In this document: positions 27,647 through 36,078 of the stretch, in pieces
How the letters are laid out: each line of letters opens with the position of its first letter
Position numbering within the stretch: the first letter of the stretch is position 1
Assembly: GCA_031291095.1 (NCBI GenBank)
Contig: JARLJR010000124.1
Location: forward strand, 1 to 64,000
Direction of reading: 5' to 3'
DNA from: Legionella sp.
Lineage (GTDB): Bacteria; Pseudomonadota; Gammaproteobacteria; Legionellales; Legionellaceae
DNA length: 64,000 nucleotides
Translations under genes and position numbers: made by a program
Notes under the pieces: model-generated
What the model was told of the DNA's origin: nothing
Seen by the model: the letters and a program-made list of their open reading frames with translations, nothing else
The model's database searches: none

Positions 27647-28177
27647 ATGTATATCAAACAGACCGTAGAATGGATTCAATCCATGGTTATTGGGCTCAAT
27701 TTGTGTCCTTTCGCAAAGCGTGAGATGAGTAATAATACTGCACGAATCGAAGCCAGTTCTGCTACAGTCATTGACGATGCGCTCGTTGATTTCATGATGG
27801 AAGTAGAGTACTTACAGACAAACCCGACAACCGGCACCACAGTGCTTATTTACCCACACATCCTACGCGATTTTTTCGAGTATTTAGATTTTGTTGATTT
27901 AGCGAATGATTTATTAGCTAAATCAGGATACGAAGGCATCTACCAAATCGCAACGTTTCACCCTGACTATTGTTTTCAAGGCGTGAAAACAGATGATGTT
28001 ACCAATTATACCAACCGCTCCCCATATCCTATGCTTCATCTTTTAAGAGAGGAAATGCTGGATCAGGCTATTTCTTATTATGGCGATACGGACGTTATCC
28101 CTGAAAATAATATACGCTGTTTGCGAGAATTAGGATTAGTTGAGGTAAAAAAGCGTTTGGAACAATGTATGAAATAG
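27647..28177 (+). CDS. DUF1415 family protein
   Basis: 176 residues, soluble. The blocks VIGLNLCPFAKRE near the start and the later FHPDYCFQG and NRSPYPMLHLLRE stretches match the DUF1415 family, which is widespread in gamma-proteobacteria and of unknown function. The conserved Cys, His and Asp residues suggest a catalytic or metal site but prove nothing. A TTG at 27635 would add four residues; ATG 27647 is preferred. The next gene starts 15 bp after the stop, so they form an operon. Confidence 0.8.
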   Translation: MYIKQTVEWIQSMVIGLNLCPFAKREMSNNTARIEASSATVIDDALVDFMMEVEYLQTNPTTGTTVLIYPHILRDFFEYLDFVDLANDLLAKSGYEGIYQIATFHPDYCFQGVKTDDVTNYTNRSPYPMLHLLREEMLDQAISYYGDTDVIPENNIRCLRELGLVEVKKRLEQCMK

Positions 28178-28192
28178 ATAATCGAGGTTTAA

Positions 28193-28687
28193 ATGAAGTT
28201 AACAAAACATCAACTTACAGGTTTATGGTTTCTTTCAGGCACTCTTATTTCCGTACTGATAGAGTTTATTCAACTTTCTCAGCCAAGTTCTAGCTTTTTA
28301 AGTCTCATAGTAGGCTTGATTTCAGGTGCTGTTGCGTCCTACTATTTAGGCTATCATTATGGTTATTTAATAATCGAACTTCCAAATTGGCACATACTTA
28401 ATTGGCTTAAGACGCTTGTTTATGGATGGGTTATTAGTATTGCCACGCTGTTCTGGATTTTATTTTTTTTAGCACTTTGTAGTTTCCTGCAAACTGAGTT
28501 TATAGAACGCATCGCGGATCATCAATACTGGCAAATAGCACTCCAATTAGTGCTCCTCCCTATTTATTCCCTGTTAGCAACCATCATAGGCTGTGCCTTA
28601 GAGCCTGTACTTGTTTTGGGTGTAAGTGCTTTGGGAGCTTTGACCTTATTTCTATTACGCAAATTCGTAATTAGGTTCGCACAATAG
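28193..28687 (+). CDS. Predicted four-segment membrane protein
   Basis: 164 residues with four hydrophobic stretches (about 10-30, 35-58, 75-98 and 115-155, the last possibly two). I do not recognise a family. A Tyr-rich loop (YYLGYHYGY) lies after the second segment. It follows the DUF1415 gene by 15 bp and probably shares its transcript. A B-family hairpin repeat follows the stop. Confidence 0.65.
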   Translation: MKLTKHQLTGLWFLSGTLISVLIEFIQLSQPSSSFLSLIVGLISGAVASYYLGYHYGYLIIELPNWHILNWLKTLVYGWVISIATLFWILFFLALCSFLQTEFIERIADHQYWQIALQLVLLPIYSLLATIIGCALEPVLVLGVSALGALTLFLLRKFVIRFAQ

Positions 28688-28705
28688 CGGTGGACATCGA
28701 TTTCG

Positions 28706-28732
28706 AATTACCGCAGTCAAGCTGCGGTAATT
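28706..28732 (+). terminator. Hairpin repeat, family B
   Basis: AATTACCGCAG-tcaag-CTGCGGTAATT is a perfect 11-bp stem 19 bp after a stop codon. It belongs to the same short repeat family as copies at 36036, 49384 and 49443. Confidence 0.65.
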
Positions 28733-28796
28733 GAGTCACGAACTATTTATCCAGACTCTGCTAAAATAATTATAAAATAAAGTTAAACAGTATTGA

Positions 28797-29375
28797 ATGG
28801 ATAAGAAGAACATCATGGACCACTTTTCTGAAACAGAACACAGCCTTTTAAGAACCAGCGAATTATTAAAAGGACTCTCTGAAAAAAATTTTAATACTTT
28901 TCTGAGTTTATCGCATCGCGCGGCTTATTCTAAAAATGAAATCTTACTTGAAGAAGGAAAACACAGTGATTACTTATACATTGTAATCTCTGGCGGAGTT
29001 GATCTTTATAAATCTACCGGCACGAATCAATATTTAATTGGTAGTCTAACAAGTGGCCAATCAATTGGGGAGATGCGGGTAATTAAAAATCGTCCTTGCT
29101 CTTTAACGGTTACCACCAGCTCATCCACTGTTGTTTTATGCATATTACTTAGCAAGTTACGTCATTTAGAATACAACCAATGCTATGAATCCATTCTTGA
29201 CTCGATTATTGATATTCTCAGCTTTCGCTTAACTAATACGAATACTTTAGCCGTAAAAGGTGGAGCCAATAAAAAGAAAAGTTGGAAACGATACTTTTTC
29301 CCTGGCATGGTTATCGCAACAGCGGTTTTATTCTTAAGTGAGCTTGGAGTGGCGCTTTATTATTTGCTGACCTAA
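28797..29375 (+). CDS. Cyclic-nucleotide-binding-fold protein with a C-terminal membrane anchor
   Basis: 192 residues. Residues about 25-140 fit a CRP/cNMP-binding beta-barrel (EILLEEGKHSDYLYIVISGGV, then SGQSIGEM with a shortened phosphate-binding cassette lacking the usual Arg). No helix-turn-helix follows. Instead, a basic stretch (KKKSWKR) leads into one hydrophobic segment at the very C terminus (about 170-191), which should anchor the domain to the inner membrane facing the cytosol. It is therefore not a transcription factor. The ligand is uncertain because the Arg that contacts cAMP phosphate is not obvious. A T-tailed terminator follows. Confidence 0.75.
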   Translation: MDKKNIMDHFSETEHSLLRTSELLKGLSEKNFNTFLSLSHRAAYSKNEILLEEGKHSDYLYIVISGGVDLYKSTGTNQYLIGSLTSGQSIGEMRVIKNRPCSLTVTTSSSTVVLCILLSKLRHLEYNQCYESILDSIIDILSFRLTNTNTLAVKGGANKKKSWKRYFFPGMVIATAVLFLSELGVALYYLLT

Positions 29376-29397
29376 TCGAGCAATGCTATATTAAAAG

Positions 29398-29418
29398 ACC
29401 CAGATTGTTCTGGGTTTT
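29398..29418 (+). terminator. Intrinsic terminator
   Basis: ACCCAGA-ttgt-TCTGGGT followed by TTT is a classic short GC stem with a T-run, 23 bp after the stop of the membrane-anchored cNMP-fold gene. Confidence 0.8.
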
Positions 29419-29446
29419 ACCACATATTTAAATTAAGGATTAAATT

Positions 29447-29713
29447 ATGCCCAAGGAAATAATAGTATCAGGTAATCCTCATTCATTTTATAACCAACAC
29501 GGACATACTGGACAGCATGGGCATCCAGGCCAACAACATAATGGCCAACATGGACATCCAGTACAATCTCAGCACGTTCATCCAGGGCAGCAGCATGCTG
29601 GGCATGGATATCCTTCACCAAACCAGCATGGCCATGGTTATCCGCATGTGCATGTAGTGCAGCATGACCAAGCTCATAACCACACACATTCACACCCCAC
29701 TCCCAAGTTTTAA
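29447..29713 (+). CDS. Histidine-rich small protein, probable metal binder
   Basis: 88 residues, of which 21 are His, mostly in repeating QHGH, GQQH and HGYP units, with Gly, Gln and Pro filling the rest. There is no signal peptide and no Cys. Proteins of this make-up store or buffer nickel, zinc or copper in the cytosol, so a metal reservoir is the best guess; substrate and regulation are unknown. An AAGGA site 7 bp before ATG 29447 supports real translation. A long minus-strand frame across the same DNA is a shadow of the repetitive codons. It could instead be a low-complexity secreted peptide. Confidence 0.7.
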   Translation: MPKEIIVSGNPHSFYNQHGHTGQHGHPGQQHNGQHGHPVQSQHVHPGQQHAGHGYPSPNQHGHGYPHVHVVQHDQAHNHTHSHPTPKF

Positions 29714-29729
29714 CCAGGGTATGGAATGG

Positions 29730-29757
29730 CCCGTATTACGACTTCGTCGAATACGGG
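29730..29757. terminator. Convergent hairpin, family D
   Basis: CCCGTATT at 29730-29737 pairs with AATACGGG at 29750-29757 between two convergent genes and overlaps the last codons of the minus-strand vWA gene. A similar hairpin ends another convergent pair at 48186. Confidence 0.6.
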
Positions 29758-31265
29758 CTACGTGTGTAACTTAAATTAAAGCCCAAGCCTGAACTAGGCA
29801 CCACTGGAGCACTTGATGTTCCCCCGTTGCTACCACTAAAAAAGCCTACTAATGGTGCAGAGGAGCTCTGTTTGACAGGCCCTTCTTTAAGCAGAGAGCG
29901 TTGATCATCAAGAATTACCTTGCCATTTCCATCTGTAATCTTTAAATGAACCTTTCCATCCGTACTACGCTGAGAATTCAGAGCAACAAACTGGCCTGAC
30001 ATGTCATAAGGCTGGACGTATTCTGTTGTTTCGTCATCAATACTGAGTTGGCAGGTAAATAATTCTCGTTTTGCAGCCCATTCCTGAGTTTTTTGCACAT
30101 CAGATAAAGCTTGTGTAAAATCAGCACTTTGTGAATTAATTATCAGTGAACCAAATAAAGCGGCAAGCTGCTTTATAATAGCTGATTGTTCATAATCATA
30201 ACTAATAACGAAAAACTTGTTTCGTGCCTTAACTAATGGCAAATCATCTTCTACCTCTTTTATTAAACTCGCCAATTGCGACTCAGAACTTCTGTAATCA
30301 GACTCATTTCTTCCATCAGTAAATAACAAAACATTATGATGTTTATTTGAACTAACCAGCCGTTTCAATTGCTCTTTGCTGACCTCATAAAGACAGGTAG
30401 ATCCCTGTGGGTATAAAGTATTCACAGACTTTTGTAACTTATTAAATTCATCCTTATTGTAGGTTCCAAGGGTTGTATGTGTTGTATTAAACTCAACAAT
30501 AGAGATGTTTGCCTGAGGTTGAAACAGGAATAAAGCTTCTGACAGTTTAATGACGCTTTGCTTTAACGTTTCAAGACGATTGGCTCCACTCATACTGCCA
30601 CTGGTGTCTAAAATAAAAGTATATTCTGGAGGTGATGAAGCATGAGGAACGAAAAAATAAGGTTTTATTTCAAGCTCACCCGTTTCTAATGTTTTTTGAG
30701 CATAAAATACTTTTTTATTTTCAAAAGCACTTGCATTAACAAGAAGTAACGGGGATTCACTATTAATCGCAATGAGCTCATCAGGATAAGCTGTAAGAAA
30801 TTTTTTAATGTTAAATCGTAACTTATTATCCGCAATACTGAGATTTTTATATTGGAGCATGTTGAAAAAAATGGCGTATGCGGGATCAGGAAGTTCAAAT
30901 TCAATATGCTCTTTTTCTTCATCAAGCGTATATTTTAAGCCATCCTCGATTAATACCTGCAGAACCATATTACAAGATAATTTATTTGTTTTTTCTTTTT
31001 TCTGATCAGTGCAGGTGCTCATTGCTATTTCATTAGTCAGTAACTCTTCCAGAGAAAACTGTCTGTATTGAGGCTGGATTGACTCATTTGCTAATAAAGA
31101 TTGCAAGTTTTTGGAGAGTTGCTCACTACGCTGGAGGGCATCTGACTTAAATACAAGTAATTCATCATAACAGGATACCTCTGTACCATCGAGGCTGATA
31201 CCCATATCATTTAATAACTGAATCATATTTTTTGTACGCAAAGCGTTATTTGCAAGTTGGCCCAT
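29736..31265 (-). CDS. von Willebrand factor A domain protein
   Basis: 509 residues, no signal peptide. The vWA domain covers about 212-390. Its metal-ion-dependent adhesion site is complete: DTSGSMS from D220, a Thr in the PQGSTCLYE loop, and FTDGRNES. The N-terminal 210 residues are helical and unrecognised. The C-terminal 110 residues are predicted beta-rich, ending in a Ser/Gly-rich tail. Soluble vWA proteins usually act by binding a partner through Mg2+. Because the protein sits among effector-like genes and lacks the usual MoxR-ATPase partner, translocation is possible but unproven. GTG 31271 is an alternative; ATG 31265 with GGGGTGAG in front is chosen. Confidence 0.75.
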   Translation of the reverse strand: MGQLANNALRTKNMIQLLNDMGISLDGTEVSCYDELLVFKSDALQRSEQLSKNLQSLLANESIQPQYRQFSLEELLTNEIAMSTCTDQKKEKTNKLSCNMVLQVLIEDGLKYTLDEEKEHIEFELPDPAYAIFFNMLQYKNLSIADNKLRFNIKKFLTAYPDELIAINSESPLLLVNASAFENKKVFYAQKTLETGELEIKPYFFVPHASSPPEYTFILDTSGSMSGANRLETLKQSVIKLSEALFLFQPQANISIVEFNTTHTTLGTYNKDEFNKLQKSVNTLYPQGSTCLYEVSKEQLKRLVSSNKHHNVLLFTDGRNESDYRSSESQLASLIKEVEDDLPLVKARNKFFVISYDYEQSAIIKQLAALFGSLIINSQSADFTQALSDVQKTQEWAAKRELFTCQLSIDDETTEYVQPYDMSGQFVALNSQRSTDGKVHLKITDGNGKVILDDQRSLLKEGPVKQSSSAPLVGFFSGSNGGTSSAPVVPSSGLGFNLSYTRSPYSTKS

Positions 31266-31458
31266 TCTCACCCCATCTATTTAAATTGAAATCACATTTG
31301 CGCGAGATGATACATACAAACAAAGCATTGCTCAATAAAAACCTTTATTGTCCTAATGTTTGCGCTTAGTAGCGTTTTTTTCTATATATGGGTGCGATCT
31401 TTGAAAAATATTTAATCATGTTGTATTGTTTAATATATATAACCTAAGGAAATTAACT

Positions 31459-32568
31459 ATGCCTCTTACTGTACTTTTAGATGTAGATGACACACTACGA
31501 ATGACGCATCAAAGTGCGGAGGGTGGGCGTTACCGTGCGCTTAATCAGACGCTCGTTGACGGGCTCAAAGCCAGCGGGGTAAAAGAAGTTTATTTTCTAA
31601 CGAATATGGATTTGTCTGATTCTGCCCCTAGTAATCGTGAGGTGCAAACCGATGAGGAGCGCATGACGCGTAAAATCCTTATTGATGAGCTACAACGCCA
31701 GGGGATTAAGGTAAAAGCCGTGCTTACTGTTGCCGATGTTGCCTATGGTAAGGGACCTGGAGCCGCCTATAAAGATCTTTATACGGCAGCTTATGCGACG
31801 AAAAAGAAAGAAGACCATCAAACGTATCAAACGCGTTGGCATGCTTATGCGAGCCAACCCTATGATACGGCTACGGTGAAGCCTACAAGAGAAGAGCAGG
31901 CTGCATTCCAAAAGGAACAGGCCTTTCGTTACTTTTTAGCTCACATGAGCGATGAGGAGTTAGGGACATTGCTTTATGCGGATGATGACATCAGTTGTCT
32001 TCAAAAAATTGATTCGGTTGCCCAGGCACGTCAAATTCCCATGAAGTTAATCGTCATCAAACCCGTCGAGTATCAAACAGTGGAGGAGCAGGCAAAATAT
32101 AAATTGTTACTGCAAGATGCTAATCCATTTGGTGCGGTCTTAGCTCATTATAGAAATTTTGTGGGTAGTTACTCTTTCAGTACGCATAATCCCAAAGGTT
32201 TACAGACAGCAGAAGGATTTATTAAGCAATTCAATAAATTGACTGATCCTGAAGAGCGCTCTATGAAGATAATAGAGTTTCTTGAGCAGGGAAAACACTC
32301 GACACAAAATCTACACTCTTTTAAGAGTATTTTACTTGCTCATTTGCTGGGAAAAGACATCAAGCAGGATGCGCAATTAAAAGAAGTTGGGGATAATTAT
32401 GCAGCTCACGTGAACGCTTATCGCCAACAAATTACGGCTGTCGCAACATCGAGTACGTCATTAAGTGAGGACGCGTTGATAGAAAGCAATGATGACATTG
32501 CGGGTTTAACCGCTTCAGAGTCCGATGACTTCCCCGGTGAGATACCTGAGTCACCGAAGTTTTCTTAA
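31459..32568 (+). CDS. HAD-like hydrolase-fold protein with a helical C-terminal domain
   Basis: 369 residues. Motif I is LLDVDDTLR with D8 and D10, motif II FLTN lies near residue 47, and the acidic motif IV is YADDD. The cap insert is long and Lys/Tyr-rich. Haloacid-dehalogenase proteins mostly hydrolyse phosphate esters, so a phosphatase is likely. The C-terminal 150 residues form a separate helical domain of a type seen at the ends of Legionella proteins, and the tail is acidic and Ser-rich (SNDDIAGLTASESDD). ATG 31459 has an AAGGA site, so the longer frame from 31426 is rejected. A 10-bp hairpin ends the gene. Confidence 0.7.
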   Translation: MPLTVLLDVDDTLRMTHQSAEGGRYRALNQTLVDGLKASGVKEVYFLTNMDLSDSAPSNREVQTDEERMTRKILIDELQRQGIKVKAVLTVADVAYGKGPGAAYKDLYTAAYATKKKEDHQTYQTRWHAYASQPYDTATVKPTREEQAAFQKEQAFRYFLAHMSDEELGTLLYADDDISCLQKIDSVAQARQIPMKLIVIKPVEYQTVEEQAKYKLLLQDANPFGAVLAHYRNFVGSYSFSTHNPKGLQTAEGFIKQFNKLTDPEERSMKIIEFLEQGKHSTQNLHSFKSILLAHLLGKDIKQDAQLKEVGDNYAAHVNAYRQQITAVATSSTSLSEDALIESNDDIAGLTASESDDFPGEIPESPKFS

Positions 32569-32572
32569 TAAT

Positions 32573-32596
32573 GACCTGGTTGCAAACAACCAGGTC
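32573..32596. terminator. Hairpin repeat, family C, between convergent genes
   Basis: GACCTGGTTG-caaa-CAACCAGGTC is a perfect 10-bp stem between the HAD gene stop and the convergent lipase stop. Relatives lie at 40577, 49357 and 61870. Confidence 0.7.
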
Positions 32597-32604
32597 TGTT
32601 TTAA

Positions 32605-33912
32605 CTAGCCGGGACTAAATACAGTTGTATTATCATTGGGGCTCTCAAGTGATGGCCCCTCTTTGGGAGATTCCTCGGTGCTTTTCATTTTGAATAACTC
32701 AGCCTTAAATTGCTTTTGTCGCTCCGATGCGCTTAATGCAATGGGCTCTGGTTGTTCCACTTTGGGGCTTTCCTGAGGTTGCTCTGGCGGACTTTCAAGA
32801 ACAATACTCTCAGGCGCTTGCATTACTACAGAACACTCCGGCGCTTCCATTATGGGGGCCATTGAATTCTTTTCTGCCTGTTCCATTTGATAAGCTACTT
32901 TCACTTCAACAGTTCTTTGAATGAGTGCATCCACCATTTGTTTTGATACAGTACCATCAAGTTTATCTTTTAAAGCCTCCAGTTTCAAAATTGCCTCGTT
33001 ATGATTTCCTTTTTCCATTGAATCAAGTACATCTGGAAAGGCTTTTTTCATCTCAGCGAGATTTTTTGAGCCAGCACGTAAACGTGAAAAGAATTGCCCT
33101 TCTACCCGGCATTCATAACTGGATTCCACCCCTTTAACTAATTCGACTAGCATATTTTGTTGCTTTTCTAAGGAGGTCGTTCCGGTCATCTCTTGCTGCT
33201 TAACTTGCTCTGGTAAAAGATCTTTAAGTACGCCTAGTTTATGAGAGTTCAACGCATTTTGGTCACTTTTAAACACAAAAGTATTACCATAGTACTGCTG
33301 AAGTGGTAAATTACTCACTACATCAGGAGATAACCTGTAATTAACAAATTGGGATGATAATTCTGGGTGTTCTGTAAACACCTTATCATGAGCGGTTTTT
33401 ATCGGAGCAGTATTAAACGTTCTTACCTGCAGGGCATGGCTCGATTGCAGCTCTGGATCCGTATTATAGGCTTTAGTGCCCACATACTGTGCTAAATGCC
33501 CGCCCAAAGAATGGCCGGTAATAATAATTTCTTTATTTGGATTTTCCTTACGCACCTTCTGATAAAAATCAAAAGCGGCATTACGAAAATTTTCTTCAAC
33601 TACCCCAGTAGCAGTTAATCTCCCATCAGAAAGAACATCACTGAATGTTTTCGTACCGCGAAACGAGACGATAATTGGAGCATCAGGATCTTCAGATTTA
33701 AGGCATACCGCTGCCAAGGAAGTTTCCCCGGTTCCCTGACTTCCAATTGGCGCAATAGAACGTTCGATGGAATAACCATTGTCCTCAATCTCTTGAGCAA
33801 TTTCAGTTGCTTGCGGTAGTGAAGGGTCAACATGATTGTTTTTTCCTATTTTATAAGCCATTTGTGCGGCGGAGACTAGGAAACCAACTGTACATTTTGA
33901 CTTTTTACTCAT
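32605..33912 (-). CDS. Class 3 lipase-like alpha/beta hydrolase
   Basis: 435 residues. The nucleophile elbow is ITGHSLGGH with S135; D in RLSPDVVSNLP and H in NSHKLG complete the triad, in the order and context of class 3 (fungal-type) lipases. The core covers about 20-230. The C-terminal 200 residues are helical and end in a Pro/Glu/Ser-rich tail (PPEQPQESPKVEQPEP) with no known domain. No signal peptide is seen, so the enzyme is either cytosolic or secreted by a non-Sec route such as Dot/Icm (inference). GTG 33921 is an alternative start; neither start has a strong ribosome site. It is divergent from the GDSL esterase gene. Confidence 0.8.
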   Translation of the reverse strand: MSKKSKCTVGFLVSAAQMAYKIGKNNHVDPSLPQATEIAQEIEDNGYSIERSIAPIGSQGTGETSLAAVCLKSEDPDAPIIVSFRGTKTFSDVLSDGRLTATGVVEENFRNAAFDFYQKVRKENPNKEIIITGHSLGGHLAQYVGTKAYNTDPELQSSHALQVRTFNTAPIKTAHDKVFTEHPELSSQFVNYRLSPDVVSNLPLQQYYGNTFVFKSDQNALNSHKLGVLKDLLPEQVKQQEMTGTTSLEKQQNMLVELVKGVESSYECRVEGQFFSRLRAGSKNLAEMKKAFPDVLDSMEKGNHNEAILKLEALKDKLDGTVSKQMVDALIQRTVEVKVAYQMEQAEKNSMAPIMEAPECSVVMQAPESIVLESPPEQPQESPKVEQPEPIALSASERQKQFKAELFKMKSTEESPKEGPSLESPNDNTTVFSPG

Positions 33913-34066
33913 ATAAGCCACGGGATAAAGAGACTTGTTTTAAGTATAGCCAATAAAAACCAAACCACCCTCCCCCTGTAGATTGCTTTAGCCAGGCCTA
34001 ATAAAACCTTAATAATTTTCAGATAAAATATCCAACTATAATTCACTCTGCTCAGGTTTTGACTAT

Positions 34067-36010
34067 ATGACGATCTCGAAACAGCCTAATGAACACTCAA
34101 ATGTTAATGCCAAGAAAAAACCAGAAATAAATTACTTTGTAATCTTTGGTGATAGTCTTTCTGACGGCAAAAACATGGGTGAAAAAGCTTCATTCCTAGG
34201 CTCATGGGCAAGATGGTTATGGTTAAAAATGCTTGATTTAGATAAATCACCCAAAGAGCGATTTACTAATGGATACACTTGGGCTGATGCGCTAAAAGCA
34301 AGGCTTGTCAGCAAATTTGCAAATGATGCTCAAATAGAAAAAGATTCGGCTCATGGTTTTAGTCGACATAATATGGATAATGCAGACATAAGTGATGATG
34401 TAATTTCCAAGATGCATGCAGATCGTAAAAAATTTACTTGGGATGAGGTATATGACCAATCAGTTCAAGTGAAACGTAAGAAAAGAGAGCAAGATGCGGA
34501 AGAGAATCTTTTAGTCGCTCAAGATGCAAATAAAGCAAAGGGGAAAGGTCATGTTCTCGATAGCGCTGATGCAGCAGATGCTATTCTTGCTCACGATAAA
34601 AACGCCGATCAGGGGCCTTTAAATGCAGAACTCCAAGAATCTAGCGATGATTTAGCAGACAAATATATTACAGATCCCCGTTATAGCCGTTACGTACAAG
34701 ATAGCTATACGCTTGACAGTGGTCGTAAAGCTCATTTTAATGGTCAGGTGTTTCTTGAAAACAATAGCCAAGGTGGCTCTACATCTCATAACTACAAATG
34801 GTCAACCAAATTCCTTTCTATTTTCTCCCCATTTAGGGCATTAAAACTGTTTTTTACTCGTTTAATCGTTTCCAGCTTGCCGGAGCAGATCACTCAATTT
34901 TTGAAAAACAATGAACAGCGAGAAATTTCTCAGGAACAAAAAGACAAAACATTAGTTACCTTGTTTTCTGGTGCTAATGACTTAATTACAGCGAATTCAA
35001 GACCGATGGAAGCAGCAGCAGATCTTGCTGTTAAAGGAACCATGGACAGCCTTGAGCGTTTATTAGCTCAAGGCTATAGTCATGTTGTTGTCTGTAACGC
35101 ACCTGATTTATCATTAACGCCACGTTTTCAAAATAGTTCTGATGAAGAGCGTGCAAATGCGCGTAAAGTATCCGAATATTTTAATGCGCAACTCAAACTA
35201 AAATACAATGAGTTAAAAGCACGACATCCTAATTGTTCAATTGAACTCTTTGATATTGGGTCGGTTTTTAGTGAAATCTATCAAGATGTTCTTACCCATG
35301 GTGAGCAATCAAAATATGCTGAATATTTTGACCAAGGCAAACTTAAAGAACCGTATATTGCCTCAAAAGATTTCCAAATCACTCCAGAGGGAACTTCTCC
35401 TGGATGTAAACATATGTTTTGGGACGATGTACACCCTACCGCCACGATGCATGCTTTATTGATGGAGCGATTCGTTCAAGATAAAAAAGGCTTGGCGATG
35501 TATGATGTTTCCGCTCCAAAGGAGCAACCTGCTGAAAAATTGTGTCACTTATTTAGAGAAAAATACCACGAGAAATTGCAAGGAAATTTCTTAGGCTTGT
35601 GGTCTTACTCTAGAAAAGGATTACCAATTGATTATACAGCTCCTCAAGAAGCATTGATGACAATTTTAAATTATGCACTTAAAACTCACACGCAAGCTGG
35701 AGATTATGTTCGTGAAGCCATGAGTGATTTAGGTTGGTGGTCTGAAGAAAAAGGCCCCAATCTGACTATTCCTGCCATTGCCGATGCAATGTATGCTTTA
35801 GATCATAAATCGCCGAAGGAAGTAAGAACAAGCTCACCTGCAAAAATGGCGAGTCTGCTGAACGTTACGGCTGCTCCGACACGACGCCATGATTTAGAGT
35901 TAGATCCTGTGGTAGTGAAAAAACTGGAGTGTTTAAAGCATCGAAAGGAACTGGAGCCAGCAATTATTGCACAGCAAAATGAAGAGCACGCTTTGGTTTT
36001 AGGGATGTAA
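34067..36010 (+). CDS. Large GDSL (SGNH) esterase/lipase
   Basis: 647 residues, far longer than a typical GDSL enzyme (about 300-400). Block I is FGDSLSDG with S30, the Asn-bearing block is FSGANDL, and block V is WDDVHPTATM with D453 and H456. An insert of about 150 charged residues (about 95-230) separates block I from the rest, and a 190-residue C-terminal extension follows block V. Legionella GDSL enzymes include secreted phospholipases A and acyltransferases; this one has no signal peptide. The inserts and the neighbouring lipase on the opposite strand suggest a host-directed lipid-modifying protein, but that is inference. Confidence 0.82.
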   Translation: MTISKQPNEHSNVNAKKKPEINYFVIFGDSLSDGKNMGEKASFLGSWARWLWLKMLDLDKSPKERFTNGYTWADALKARLVSKFANDAQIEKDSAHGFSRHNMDNADISDDVISKMHADRKKFTWDEVYDQSVQVKRKKREQDAEENLLVAQDANKAKGKGHVLDSADAADAILAHDKNADQGPLNAELQESSDDLADKYITDPRYSRYVQDSYTLDSGRKAHFNGQVFLENNSQGGSTSHNYKWSTKFLSIFSPFRALKLFFTRLIVSSLPEQITQFLKNNEQREISQEQKDKTLVTLFSGANDLITANSRPMEAAADLAVKGTMDSLERLLAQGYSHVVVCNAPDLSLTPRFQNSSDEERANARKVSEYFNAQLKLKYNELKARHPNCSIELFDIGSVFSEIYQDVLTHGEQSKYAEYFDQGKLKEPYIASKDFQITPEGTSPGCKHMFWDDVHPTATMHALLMERFVQDKKGLAMYDVSAPKEQPAEKLCHLFREKYHEKLQGNFLGLWSYSRKGLPIDYTAPQEALMTILNYALKTHTQAGDYVREAMSDLGWWSEEKGPNLTIPAIADAMYALDHKSPKEVRTSSPAKMASLLNVTAAPTRRHDLELDPVVVKKLECLKHRKELEPAIIAQQNEEHALVLGM

Positions 36011-36035
36011 AACACCCACACTATTGTTCATTTGC

Positions 36036-36068
36036 CCGAATTACCGCAGCTTGACCACGGTAATTCGG
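36036..36068. terminator. Hairpin repeat, family B, between convergent genes
   Basis: CCGAATTACCG at 36036-36046 pairs with CGGTAATTCGG at 36058-36068, a perfect 11-bp stem around an 11-base loop. It sits between the GDSL esterase stop and the glutaminase stop. Confidence 0.65.
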
Positions 36069-36078
36069 TTGTTCTTAC

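Noticed and set aside
29445-29693. Minus-strand frame opposite the histidine-rich gene
   Set aside because: It is a shadow of repeated His codons (CAT/CAC read as ATG/GTG); the plus-strand frame has the ribosome site.
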